From Leucocoprinus leucothites (taxonomy: Eukaryota; Basidiomycota; Agaricomycetes; Agaricales; Agaricaceae), in contig JAACJO010000001.1 of the NCBI GenBank assembly GCA_013368445.1, forward strand, positions 930,001-994,000: a stretch of DNA of 64,000 nucleotides. The letters run 5' to 3'. The translations under genes were made by a program, and so were the position numbers. Shown piece after piece: positions 11,804 through 23,276 of this stretch. The notes below the pieces were generated by a model, which saw nothing but the letters and a program-made list of their open reading frames with translations, had not been told where the DNA came from and did not search any database. Numbering within the stretch: position 1 is the stretch's first letter; every line of letters starts with the position of its first letter.

Positions 11804-13542
11804 ATGGGTGACCGTGTACTTACCAAAGTGCGCCAGGATAACTGGAGCTCCAGCCCACCTCAAGTTTTGAGCTACTTCTCCCTTTCTGGACGGGATAGTC
11901 CCAATCAGGACATCCCATACTCATCGTGTAATTGCGGGTTCGGATGGGCCTTTAAGGTGATCAGGACAACCCGACCATGGCATCTAGGCGATCAATTTTT
12001 CCTCTATTACCGGTCCAATTTGTGCACTTCTATGCAATTGAGTGCTGCGCAGATCCAAGTAAAAGTGACCTTTCCAGACCATGAGGATGATACAAGATAT
12101 GATAAAGAATTCATTCACGATGACATTCCTATGGGCTCCGATCGAAGGCTTGGCAGCCTTTACACTGGCCCTCCACGTTATAAAGGACGGATTTTCTTTG
12201 AGATAGCGCTGACCTTCCGGGTCAGCGATAACTTGGCATTTCCAATCACATCTCCCCCCGCCACTGCGACCTCTCCACAAGCTGAAGGCCCCACCAAGAA
12301 AGCTTTGCGTCATTCACTAGATGATCCCTGCTTTGTTGACGTCAAGTTTTATCTCTTCTCAGCCAGGTCTCAAGGGCGTCCAGCTCGTCCGAAAGCTGTC
12401 TACGCCAAATCAATGTTGCTGAACGAGAGGAGTGAATACCTTAAAAATCGTAGGTCGCTTATCTCCTCTAAATTCCTGGGGAAAATGACGATCTATTTGG
12501 CTTGCCTGCGCTTAGTGCTCTGTCCAGAAACTGAATTTGCTACTGGTACACCCTGCAATCTCCGCACCGATGTTTCCGAGGAGATCACGAAGCTTGATGT
12601 GGATTCTTATGATTATGATTCGGACAGTGACCTGGAGGACGAAGATGAAGATTTTTCCGATACTCTGACTGCCTCGACAAAGGGAGAAGCCGCAACGTCT
12701 GCAACCCATAGGTGTGTCAGAGCCTCCTGTCCTACTGTACATTGCCTTTGAAGCCTTATCGACAGCGGTGAAGAGGCACCTGCCGCTGATGGGCCCAGGT
12801 CCCTCCAGGATGGTAAGGCATACGCGATCAATGGAACCGCCTACAAGACGTGAGCAGAGCAAATCTTAATGCCGTGGTCATTGCTGAGGCTCATAGACCA
12901 CTATAGATGGAAAGCTTTCATTTTCTACACCTACACAAATGACATTAAATTCAACGCACTCAAATCTCAACGCACAGATGCGACATCCGAGTCTTTGGGC
13001 GCAGATTTTATATCCTGTTCGCCGAAATCAATGTACCGGTTTGCAGACTACGTTCGTGTTCACATCAAGGTTAACTTGGAGGCTTTATGAAAACCTGACT
13101 ATTCCCTTCTTGACAGGCGGATTTGCCTGTCCTCAAATCGCTCGCAAAAGAAACAATCAGGAAGAACTTGTCGAAGTCGAATATAATCACCGAGCTCTTC
13201 TCCCCATTCACTCAAAAGTGAGTCGCGCTTCCCCCACCCGATATCATTGAATCGGGAGTCCTGAGTGATTTTGCGCCCAGGTATCAGGAGATCATTGAAC
13301 TGGAAGTCAACTATCTCGTGGAAAATCTGACTCACCAAGTCAGGTGCGATTTCAACGAGGTGTTGCAGATGGTCGTGCTAGGTGTCAAGCCGCACTGCTT
13401 CAGGGTGTTGGCATTCGCAGTTGCGCGGATGCTTGGGGATAGTACAAAGAAGGCCTGGAGTATGTTGGATGAGGGCGGTGATCGATTCAATCGTACAGTA
13501 GTAGTAGAGGACTCGTCCAAGAACCCTGAAGGACAGAACTGA
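11804..13542 (+). CDS. MATH-like/BTB domain protein, tandem copy 3
   Basis: Six exons: 11804-12449, 12516-12711, 12766-12849, 12907-13051, 13117-13217 and 13281-13542. They sum to 1434 nt, giving 477 residues. The protein starts almost directly with the MATH-like region (RQDNWSSSPPQVLSY, then CNCGFGWAF). It continues with the first BTB half FVDVKFYLFSARSQGRP and PKAVYAKSMLL, the acidic linker DYDSDSDLEDEDEDF, the second half DGKAYAINGTAYKTWKAFI and YTNDIKFNALKSQ, CSPKSMYRFADY, LPVLKSLAKETI and YQEIIELEVNYLVENL. It ends soon after RMLGDSTKKAWSMLDEG, without the long tail of copies 1 and 2. An intron of 54 nt (12712-12765) splits the acidic linker. It pairs with copy 4 as a subtype (KKALRHSLD, RMLGDST). 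Confidence 0.82.
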
Positions 13543-14213
13543 GAAAAATGAAGTTGATGTTTTTTCTCCTTCTTCCTGACTCGATATCCCATTGGTAGCA
13601 CCAACGTGGCGGCGAAGCACTAAGATTTTCTGTGATGGACTAATTGATCTCGTTCAGTTTATCAACGGCAAATTCTTCGTACTAGACCGTGACCAGGGAT
13701 TATGTGTCCATGTATTAAATGTTGTGGATGGAAAAGAGCCCAATGTAGCCTGTGCAAGTGTAACGTGTCACCGTGAACACATCTTCTCCCTACACTCAAG
13801 TATCCAATATTTAACGGGGTCACAAAAAAGGAGACCAGAGTGTGAGAAAGGAGGAGGACCGACTTATAGAGTCCATTATCAACAGCATTTCGTTCAACTT
13901 CGGTTCACTGACCAAACTCTAACGCGATATCGCCCAAGCTCCTTCCCTTGATACTCGTGGACTTTCCGCAAATGTTCAGGCCGATCTACCGAGTTCTGAC
14001 TGGTGGATGCCCACCTCGAGGCTTGATTGTTGAACAGTTTAAGTACGATCAATAGTCCCTGAATTAGAGCAGCCTATCAGATCTGTCCTCGAGGCGCAAA
14101 GCGCAGTTCTTTTAATCACTGCTGCGAGATTTAACGGGAACACCCTCTGTCTGATCCCTGAAATACAAGAAGGTATAGGGGTCGCGTAGGGGAGAACATC
14201 CTTTACCGTTAGA
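13543..14213. other. Spacer between BTB copies 3 and 4
   Basis: About 670 bp with no convincing gene. Short open frames show no protein-like composition and no similarity I can see to the flanking copies. It presumably contains the copy 3 terminator and copy 4 promoter. Confidence 0.45.
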
Positions 14214-16090
14214 ATGTCTTCTCACAACCCTGAGTCCGTCACGGTGCCAGCGATCTCCCCAGAACAGACTTCGGTGCACACTGGCACGAGGGACTTCAAG
14301 CTCGTGAAGATACGCGAGGATAGCTGGAATTCCAATCCACCTCGGGTTACGAGCCACCTTTCTCTCTTTGTAGAATACATTCACCCATCAAGGACTGCGA
14401 CCACCTACTACGATACGCCAGCGTGTGGGCTTGGGTGGACCATCCGGTTGAAAAGGATACACCACCCCAAACAGACGGGAGATCGGTTTCGCCTGTTTAT
14501 TCTGCTACTTCCTGGTTCTTCAAAGCCAATAGAGGCCTCCCAGGTCCTGCTAAGCATTTCTTTTCCGGGCTCCAGGGGAGGTTATGGGGAACCATCCAAA
14601 ACACTCAATGACCTTGCCATTCATTCTGGGCAAGAACAACTCAGCGTTTTCAATGGCCCTCCGTCCTATCGTGGGCAGATATTATTTGAGATAACTCTGA
14701 CCTTCCACGATGATCAAGCCATTCCAATTACAACCTTTCCCGTCTCTTCAAGCTCCCTAAACCCCACGAAGAAAGCCTTGCGTCATTCGCTTGACGAGCC
14801 TTCATTCATTGATGTCAAGTTTTATCTTTTCTCAGCAAAGTCTCAAGGTCAAGGGCGACAAGTTCACCCAAAAGCAGTCTACGCCAAATCGGCCGTACTG
14901 ACGGAAAGTGGCGAATATCTGAAAAATCGTACGTCAGGTTCCTTCGTGCCTTTCAAAATCGATGATCTTCACATGCGAGTATTTCTTGCCTTGTACCGAT
15001 TTTGTAGTTCTCTCCTCTGAGTCTGGGTTTTCTCGGGGTACACCTTGCGGTCTTCGTGACAATGTTTTAGAAGAAATCGCGAAGCTTGATGCAGAGACTT
15101 ATGATTACGAGTCAGACAGTGACCTAGAGGATGAGGATGAGGATGAGGGCTTACTTGACATTGTCTCAAAAGGGAAAGGTACGGCAGTGGTGACGAACGA
15201 AAGGTATAATGGAAAATTGTGATTGGCCTTTCGACATGCCATGGCTGATGCAGCATCTATAGTGGCAGTAGCAGTGGAACACACGAATCCGTTTTTGCTA
15301 AAGAGGCCAGTGGCATCCAAGATGGTAGAGCATATGCGATCAACGGAACTGCACATAGGACGTGAGTCGAAAGAATCCCCGATCGTCGTTGCTCCCCGTT
15401 GTTGAATGTTTGATAGATGGAGGGCTTTCATCTTTTACGCCTACACCAGTGACATTGAATTTAATGCATTCAAGTCTCAACGAGCAGTTACGAAACCTGG
15501 GTCCTCGAATTCAGAATCTATTTCATGCTCGCCGAAGTCAATGTATCGGTTTGCAGATTACGTCCGTGCTCATTTTGTTCTTGGGCAAGAATTTTCTGCT
15601 GAACTCTTTTTGCCAGGCTGACTTACCATCCCTAAAATCGCTCGCACAAGAAGGGATCCGGAAGAACTTGTCAAAGTCGAACATAATCGCTGAGCTCTTC
15701 TCCTCGTTTACACACAAGTGAGTCGCACAAGGATTTACCAACAAAGTTCAGTATATGAAGTGGCCTTGTGTCAGGTATCAAGAAATTATTGAGCTAGAAG
15801 TTGACTTTCTCGTGAATAATCTAACGGATCAAGTCAATCGCGATTTCAATGCGATGTTGCAGATGATTGTGCTCGGTACCAAACCACACTGCTTCCGAGT
15901 TTTGGCATTTGCTATCAGGCGAATGCTCGGGGATAGTACAGAAAAGGCTTGGGGTATGTTGGATGACGGCGTTGGTCACCTGCATGCAAATTCGCCAGAG
16001 GGTTTACCTGAGGTGCTTGACCAAGTGGTGGTAGCAAAGGCAGCGGAGGAAGCGGAGGAGAGCTGGGGCGTTGAGCCTGATTATGCGTAA
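14214..16090 (+). CDS. MATH-like/BTB domain protein, tandem copy 4
   Basis: Six exons: 14214-14928, 15008-15203, 15263-15361, 15417-15561, 15617-15717 and 15775-16090. They sum to 1572 nt, giving 523 residues. A short Ser/Thr/Pro leader precedes the MATH-like region (REDSWNSNPPRVTSH, then CGLGWTIRL). The BTB first half reads FIDVKFYLFSAKSQG with PKAVYAKSAVL. The acidic linker has YDYESDSDLEDEDEDE, with Glu replacing the usual second Asp. The second half follows (DGRAYAINGTAHRTWRAFI, YTSDIEFNAFKSQ, CSPKSMYRFADY, LPSLKSLAQEGI) and the helical YQEIIELEVDFLVNNL. The end has RMLGDSTEKAWGMLDDG and a short acidic tail. Exon sizes 196, 145 and 101 nt are identical to copy 3, which supports recent duplication of the pair. 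Confidence 0.82.
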
Positions 16091-16332
16091 TTGGTTAGTT
16101 TGTTATATGATTTGTTGGTTGGGTAAGGCGGTAGGGAAATTAGTCGGGGTTGTCAACTGATAAGCACGCATAGTCATAGTCAAAGGCTAGAGGTGTTGAT
16201 TAAATGCTGCCATCTAGTACAGTGGCAATGAGCACAATGTAGTCTGTACAAATAACATGTCACCGTCTTCTCTTGTCCTACATTAAAATATGATTAAGCC
16301 AAATCACGCTCGATACAATCCAAGCCAAAACC

Positions 16333-19081
16333 TTATCGCAGACGTGAGGGATTACTCGACACCTGTCGTCTACGAATCCCTCCAGTACCTCCACCCCCAA
16401 CTGAACTTTCCGACACAGACACTGGTACCACAGGACTTCCCGTCCTAATCCCAACACCTTGCCCCTGATGCGACGATACCTGATGCAAATGCTGATGAGC
16501 AGCTTGCATCGTGGTATTTAAACGTCTAGGTGGCGACGAGGGCCCAAGAGATGCGCCACCAATGGATGAAGGCGGTGGTGGCGGAACAGACGACAAATCG
16601 TCATTAGATCGGAAATAGCGATCCATGTCTTCCGCATCAAATTCAGCCGGAACGGATTGGTGTTGACGTAGATAGTGCATCCGATCACTGCTGTTTGTTC
16701 CTGCTCCTGATGGTGGCCCTAATCCTCCTGGACCAAGACCAAGACCAAAAGCCATTCCGTGATCTCCTCCTTCAGTCCCGCCTCCAACACCTGAATGATG
16801 TCCACCTCGTCCATCATAGGCGATTGAATGCGAGTCGATAAACTCGGCGTTAGTTGAATTGAGGTAACCGTACCGTGAAGGAGTCGAGGCACCTCCAACT
16901 GTGGTTGTAGATAATCCTATTGTCGCTGCCGTCATGGTAGAGTCGGTAGATTTTTTCCCGCCTATTCGAAATATACGTTTGCGTTTCGCTTTAATCGGGT
17001 GTTGCTGCCTCTCGCCTCCAGTATGCCCCAACCCACTCACAGCGCCACTGCCACTGAGACCACCCGCACTCCAACTTCTAGGCGGAACGCTCCGTACGGT
17101 GAAATGTGACAACGAACGTGTGTAGGGCGATAATGTGTGATTTGAATGACTCAAGGTGCTAAGGTGATGGATAGAGTTGTTGTTAAGTGAAGGTCGAATA
17201 ATTTTGGAATTTGGCTCAGAGCCCGAGGCGTGAGGGTAGGCAGATAGAAATGGAGAATTTGAAGTGCCGGGAGAGGTGCTTAGAGTTGTAGTCATGGGAT
17301 CTGTAGTGCTGTTGGTGGGATAGAGTAGGGATGTAGTTGTTGTTGCTGTTTGATGAGAGACGGAAGATGAGACAGAGAGTCGGCGCTCGGAGTTGGGTCG
17401 TCGAATATAAATAGGGTTCGAATCTAAGTCTTGTGAATGCGCATGGGGATGTAGGTGATGAGTAGGGGATATTGGGTCTGGATGTCTTGAGTGGTGGAGG
17501 TTTAGATATCGTAGAGTATGGTCATTGATACCGCCGCTCATACTCGAGTCGGCGCTATCAGGAGTTCGTGGTCGAGGAGGGGTTGTTCGTGGAATGTTGT
17601 GTAGTGACGATATATCAGGGAAATAAGACGAGCCGGAGGAATGATGTCGAGTGAGGATACTAGGTGTTACAGCGCCCGAGCGGATGTTGCCCTGGGAGCG
17701 GGAGTAGGGATTGGATGGTGACAGATGAGGGGTGATCCCCGAGGGTGGTTGGATTGTAGATTGAGAATGGAGTATCCGAGGACGCGTAATCGTGCCACCG
17801 CCAACGGCAGGTATTGTTTCGTACTCGGGCGTGTTTCCACGTTCTGTATAGACACTAGTCGGTGGACTGATACCGGGTGCTGTATCTTCCCATTCAACGA
17901 CATCATATGAAGTTGATTCGCCATCGTCTTCATAATCATCGTCATCTTCGTCACCGCTCGGCTCTTCGGTCAAGTCGGCGAGACCTTTATTGGGCATGAA
18001 AAGGCTGCTAAATCCCTTGAAACCGCTCTTTGTCGGAAGACCTTCGGGGCGGAGACCGTATGTGGGATCAAAGTTTTCATATTCGCCGTGAGAGCTGGGG
18101 TCGGGCGATGAGGTTTGTGGGGATGGTGTACTTGTGGTAGCAATCTTATTTGAGCTAGCTCGGCGATTCAGACTGGCCACCGAATTTCCAGCAACGGACC
18201 GTGGTCTCCTGATGCTCGGTGCTCCTACTGAATGGGCACGCCCGAGATGAGAAGGCAGACCAGGGCCGGCACTCAACGGTCCAATAGGTATGTCAGGGGA
18301 GGACATAGTTTCAAGAGGCTGCGACTTTGTTGGTGTAGAGGGAAATCGTTTGTTGAGATATGGAGCCTCAACTTTAGCCTTGAACCATTGTTGACTGAGG
18401 CGGTGGATGATACCTGGAAGATCCTCACGAAACATTTGACGCAACTGTCCCTCGATTTCGCGCTGGATAAATTTCTGAATGACAGCAATGGAATCAAATG
18501 TGCTGTTAATGTCGACATTCTGCAGAGGGTCTGTCTTGAAAACGAGAGTTATGCCCTTTTGTTTTGAGACGACCAAGACGACGTATGAGCTGAGACGGAA
18601 GTGGGAAAGCCGGAGTAACATTGGAACAGCGAGAGGCTGTTTGGCCGCGAGCATGCCGATTGAACCAGTCATAAGGTGGATATCGGGTTGCTTGTGGTTG
18701 AGCGGGTTGGCCTATAGGTAGCAGAAAGTTATAGAGTGTCTTCCAGGCAAGGACTATGGGGTCGTACTTGGACTTTGGTTTTCAGTACGAGATGGGCATC
18801 CCCTGAGTAGGTAAGACGAAATATTCCTCGAAACTGATCAACCGTGAGGTCTCCAATGTCACGAATTTCGAGCTCTGGAGGCTAAGCCACTGTGAATACA
18901 AAACATGGGAAATGGAGGGGCAGAGGCAGCAGACCTGGGTGCCCATCTCGAGCTCTACGACCTCTATCTTGTCTGCGATGATGGGGGGCTTGTTGCCCTT
19001 GTTGAGGGCAGTGTTGAGCATCTGGATGGCATCGTGGTGGAACTGGTCGGAAAAGCGAGGCCAGTTGAAGGTAAAGGACAT
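16333..19081 (-). CDS. MDM34: Mitochondrial distribution and morphology protein 34 (ERMES subunit)
   Basis: The opening [20 protein letters not shown] and [20 protein letters not shown] is characteristic of Mdm34, a subunit of the ERMES complex that tethers ER to mitochondria and moves phospholipids through its SMP domain. After a first intron (around 18933-18870) the frame continues [20 protein letters not shown] and [15 protein letters not shown] second intron precedes [14 protein letters not shown] and the long last exon. The SMP domain spans roughly residues 1-220 and includes [19 protein letters not shown]. The remaining 600 or so residues are Ser/Pro/His-rich and low in complexity, with an acidic [12 protein letters not shown] patch, longer than in yeast Mdm34. 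The start lies 85 bp from the divergent coiled-coil gene. It is convergent with BTB copy 4, with a gap of about 240 bp. Confidence 0.92.
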
Positions 19082-19166
19082 GTTCAGAGAATCATGCTCG
19101 GAGTAATAATAAAAGGAAAATAGACGCTCGTGTTAGGATTTTCTCTGCCTATTACTACCACCTTCT
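19082..19166. promoter_or_regulatory. Short divergent promoter between MDM34 and the Uds1-type gene
   Basis: Only 85 bp separate the two opposing start codons. Both genes must share or overlap their core promoter and leaders here, unless upstream non-coding exons exist. No TATA box is evident. Confidence 0.55.
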
Positions 19167-22100
19167 ATGAACGGTGTCCGCAGGTTCTTGGGAGCGGCGA
19201 CTGGTGCGTCGCCTCCCTCGCCTGACAAGGACTCGCCAGGGCCACTGTCTACAACTAATACTACGGCACCCCTCTCCTTCGCCAAGAACGGTGCCCAGGC
19301 TCCGAATTGGCCACCACAACCATCTTCCTCGCCCAAGCAACCGAGTTTCAGCGAGAGCATCCAGTCTACAGCAGCACTATTTCTAGGTAAAAAGGACAAG
19401 TCGCGGCAAGCTACAGCTGAGGAGGAACTTGCCGTTGGGAGCCCGTACTCTGCTACTCCGCCGTTGAACGGCCTGAGTTCCCACATAAGGTCGTCGTCTC
19501 GCGAACAGATATTGCGGTCAAGCCCTTCCCCCAGCCACACCCCTCGCAATGGCTCTATTTCCGGTTCTTCGTCACCCGTGTTACCCCCGACTCGAGTTAT
19601 CACCCGCAAGTCGGTGAACAAATCGGACTTGGAGGTTAAACGGTCGTCTGGGTTCGCAAACACCCGAGATGAGCTTATATTCAGTCTGCTTACCAGTGAC
19701 GCTGTGGTGGACTCCCGAGACTTTACTGTTCTCACTTCTGAAGAAGTTGAGGACCTCAAGAAGGTGAGTAACGTGCGACTAATCTCTCGTAACCATTCAT
19801 AATTAACGTTTGGACTGATAGGAACAACAAGTTCTCAATGCACGACTCGTAGCTGCAAAGAGGAAACTTGGTCTCGAGACCAAGATCCGCGACGCTGCAA
19901 TCTCACTTTCCAAAGTCAACGCCTCACACAGAAACGTATCTAAACAGACGGAGAAGCAACTTGAAAATGCCAACAAACGAGTTGACGCTGCACAGAAGGA
20001 TCTATGGAGTATATCTGAGCGGGCTAATGAAGTTCATCGACGACTCATGGAACACCGAGCTGGTGTACTGTCCTTCTCTGTGCGCAATATGGAGAAGAAG
20101 ATGGCTCCCCCGCCAACGTCGTATGATTCCGGGTACGACTCCAACCGAAGTACCATAATAACGAGTCCCGTCAGTACATCAACTACAGGGACATCATCAG
20201 GATCCTCCAAGCCGAAATTTGAGGGCGCCCATTTCTTTGCCGGACATTCCGATGCTATCACCCCTAAAAAGCGACTTTCTCCCGAAGCAGCGGCTATTGA
20301 GATCGCAAGCCTTGAAACGAAACTTAAAGCTGCGACGGAGTCCCTGTCTGCTGCGAGTAAGCAACAGGCAGAACTCAAAAGGGAACTGTCTTTGGCCCGG
20401 TTGGAGAAACAAGAGGTCGAAACGATGAGGGGTTTTGATCTTCAGGCTGCCCAGGAGACGATCCTAGCTCTAGAAAAGGAATTGCCAAGATTGGAAGGGT
20501 TGGATGTGGAGAGGCAGAGTCTGTTACAGGAGAAAGAGGAATGGGAGCGAGAGAGATCGAGATTGGAGGAACGGAAAAGTCAGGTTGAAGCTTTGCAAGC
20601 TCGAATAGCAGACCTTCAGACGAGAAGCGGTGAAGCTGCAGGTGCCGAGAGGCTATTGGCAGAAGTACGGGGGGAGAGCCAACGTCAACTAGAGGAGAAG
20701 AAGCGTGAGATCGAGGATTTACGACGGCAATGGGAGATGGAGAAGGAAGAATGGGAGAGAGAAAGAATGGAATGGGAAGAGAGCCGAGAGGATGATATGC
20801 AGAGACTACGAGAAGAGATGGAGAGGACTCGAGGTCAAGACGAGGATGTACTCCAACATGTCAACCAGGAGCTGGATGACGCCCTTGGAGCTTTACAGCA
20901 GATGATTAGAGAACATGGAATTGTTCTGTTCTCAAGAGAGCCGTCGCTCAAGGGCCTGCTGGAGGCTGTCAGCTCACATTTGCAGACCGTTCATTCTAAG
21001 GTCGAAGGTTATAAAAATGCTGAAGCGGATTGGAGTATAAATATGAGGAAGTTGGAGGACGACGTGAGGGCTGGACTCGACAAACGAGAGACTTTGGCCA
21101 GGGAACTGGAAGAGGCCAGAAGAGAGCGTGACTTTGCAAAGACAGAGGTCAAAAACCTCCAGGTATTTACCATGCATTTCCTGCCTATGACCTGAACTAA
21201 CACTATTATAGGAGCAACGCTCTTCGCCCATTGTCCCTGTCAAGCCCATCTTGCCCGAAGTTAACGTTAGCCCAGACGCAGAAGTTAACAAGATTGTTAA
21301 CACGCTCCTTCCCATATGGTGCATTCTCCCCTCTCCCGAAGCTCGCGCTGCGAAATTCGGAGCCAGCAGCCCTCGGACATATCGTACAGGCTCACCCGTC
21401 CATTCTAATTCTGCTCAGCCTAGTGTTGGCTCCCTCTCCGAACTCGACGTCCGATCACTTAAGGGTCTGTATAGTGGTACTGGTGGTGCTCCTGGTTCAC
21501 CACGAACGCCCAGCTCCGCTACCTCTGCCACAGCGTTGAACACTTTCAGCATAGGAGCATTTGCGCAGAGGGTGCAAGCGCTTATTGCGGACGATAAAGC
21601 GCTGATTGAGAGATTGATACGTTTTGCTCAGGCACATGATCTATTAAAGAAGAATGCGGAGAGGGCACATAAGTTGGCTCAGGATGGGAATGCGGCGATG
21701 GAGACGTATCAGAAGCAGGTCAGAATGCTGGAGGAGAGAAATCAAGGGATGGGAGCGAAGATGAGTGCTATGTGAGTTTTCTCCAGTTCTTTGCTTCTTG
21801 ATCACCCTGCTTACCTATATTTCGTAGGCAAGAAGAGTTCCAGCTTTTGCATGAAACCATTGAACGACTGACAGCAGAAAAACGTGAAATAGAATCGTTG
21901 GCGGCTGAACAAGCGGAAACTTGTAAACAGCTCTCCGAAGCCAACGATACACTGTCAGCCAGGACGCTCACACTCGCTGAGGAAGCTGCATCTGCACCAG
22001 AGAAGGTTAGGAAACAACTTGAAGGGCAAATTAGTGAATTCAAGAACAAGTTGGAGAAGGCGGAGGCGGAGATTGAGGAGATGAAGACATCAGGACAGAT

Positions 22101-22188
22101 GCAGAGAGCGGCATTGTTTGACGAGATGAATACGATGAATGAGGAGAATGCGAATCTGAGAGCACAGCTGAGAGCTGTGAAGAAGTGA
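19167..22188 (+). CDS. Up-regulated-during-septation (Uds1-type) coiled-coil protein
   Basis: Four exons, 19167-19763, 19822-21162, 21212-21771 and 21828-22188, sum to 2859 nt for 952 residues. Residues 1-150 are Ser/Pro-rich and disordered. Residues 150-270 contain RVITRKSVNKSDLE, NTRDELIFSLLTSDAVVDS, LTSEEVEDLKKEQQVLNARL and LGLETKIRDAAISLSKVN, which I recognise as the Uds1 domain of fungal septation/polarity proteins. From about residue 330 onward there are long heptad-rich coiled coils (EEKEEWERERSRLEERK and similar) broken by a Ser/Pro linker near residue 680. A role as a cortical or septum-associated scaffold is inferred from the family. It is co-located with MDM34 through an 85 bp divergent promoter. 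Confidence 0.83.
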
Positions 22189-22950
22189 GGGAGGTTTTAA
22201 TGATGTGACATTGTCGGCGGCAAACCCGTGCGTTTTCGATTTTGTCCCTTTCCATTCGCTTGATTTTCCGTTCTTTGATTTTTCTTCCTTTCTGGGACAC
22301 TCGAGCTTTCTATAAGGCCTATTCGGCATGACATTTTAGTGCAACCACCCTACAATTCTATCTATCTCAGCTGTTGTATTCCATAATTACCTATTTTTTT
22401 TAAAAAAAGTCTGGAACTTTACTACTTTTTTTGCATATACCTGCTAGTATCTTATACCTGCAATCCAATCTATTGTATATCACAGTTCGATCCGCTAGGG
22501 ATCGCTCCAAGCGAGTTACGATTGCAACAATATCATGGTGCTATCGTCTATCTCTGGCGTGGGGTTCCCTGACGTTCTCAGCCAAGTCTACGCCTGGGTA
22601 GCACTCCTCTGGGGATCATTCAAATGTGCCTATGACATACTAGCTTCGCATCAATATTGCCAAACCTCAGGCCTCAGGTCCAACATTTAAACAGTTACCC
22701 TCATCTCCACTCCACCTCTCTCTCAAGGAGCTCCAAGCTCCGGCCGCCAGCGCCGATCGGGACACCCTAGAATGCCCTTAGATCGCGTTCATTAGACACA
22801 CCAGTTCCAAGTCTCCGACTCCGAAGCGTTCAGACAGCTTTATGAGCATAATTGAATTCCTGCCTGGATTTTGGAATCCTTTTTCTAAATCGTGATAAGA
22901 GAGCTTATGGATGACACAAAAAGAGTAAAACATGAAATACAGAACGATTT
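22189..22950. other. Intergenic region upstream of tRNA-Arg
   Basis: About 760 bp with a T-run/A-run (near 22396-22408) and AT-rich sequence typical of a 3' flank. No protein-coding gene is seen. Confidence 0.45.
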
Positions 22951-23023
22951 AACCCCTGGCGGGACTCGAACCCGCAACCTCCAGATTAGAAGTCTGACGT
23001 CATAACCATTAGACAACAAGGGC
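22951..23023 (-). tRNA. tRNA-Arg (anticodon TCT)
   Basis: On the minus strand the 73 nt fold as a full cloverleaf: acceptor stem GCCCTTG with CAGGGGT (two G-U pairs), D arm GTC/GAC around TAATGGTTAT, anticodon stem TCAGA/TCTGG with loop CTTCTAA giving anticodon TCT, variable loop AGGTT, and T arm GCGGG/CCCGC with loop TTCGAGT. The B box (GGTTCGAGTCC) is perfect. There is no intron. CCA is not encoded, as expected for a eukaryotic nuclear gene. Confidence 0.95.
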
Positions 23024-23276
23024 TTGTTGCTGAAGGGAAAAATAAACAATATGTCAATGCCATCAAACCTGCGCCAGTGCCGATTAAAGGGCAGGATAGT
23101 GGGACAGGGAAATGGCTCCAGACCACATGCAGGTAATCTCAAACATTGCCTTCCCTCAGACTTTACAGTGCTTACTCGAGGCCTCTCCAGTATTGACAAC
23201 AGGCGCACGGGCCAGTCTGTGGCGGGGACCTTTTTTCCGTTGTGCCTTTGAGGGCCACCATCATCTAGGCTGAAAA

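Noticed and set aside
19133..19759. 208-codon frame on the minus strand
   Set aside because: Antisense shadow of the first exon of the Uds1-type gene, whose plus-strand frame has clear family motifs.
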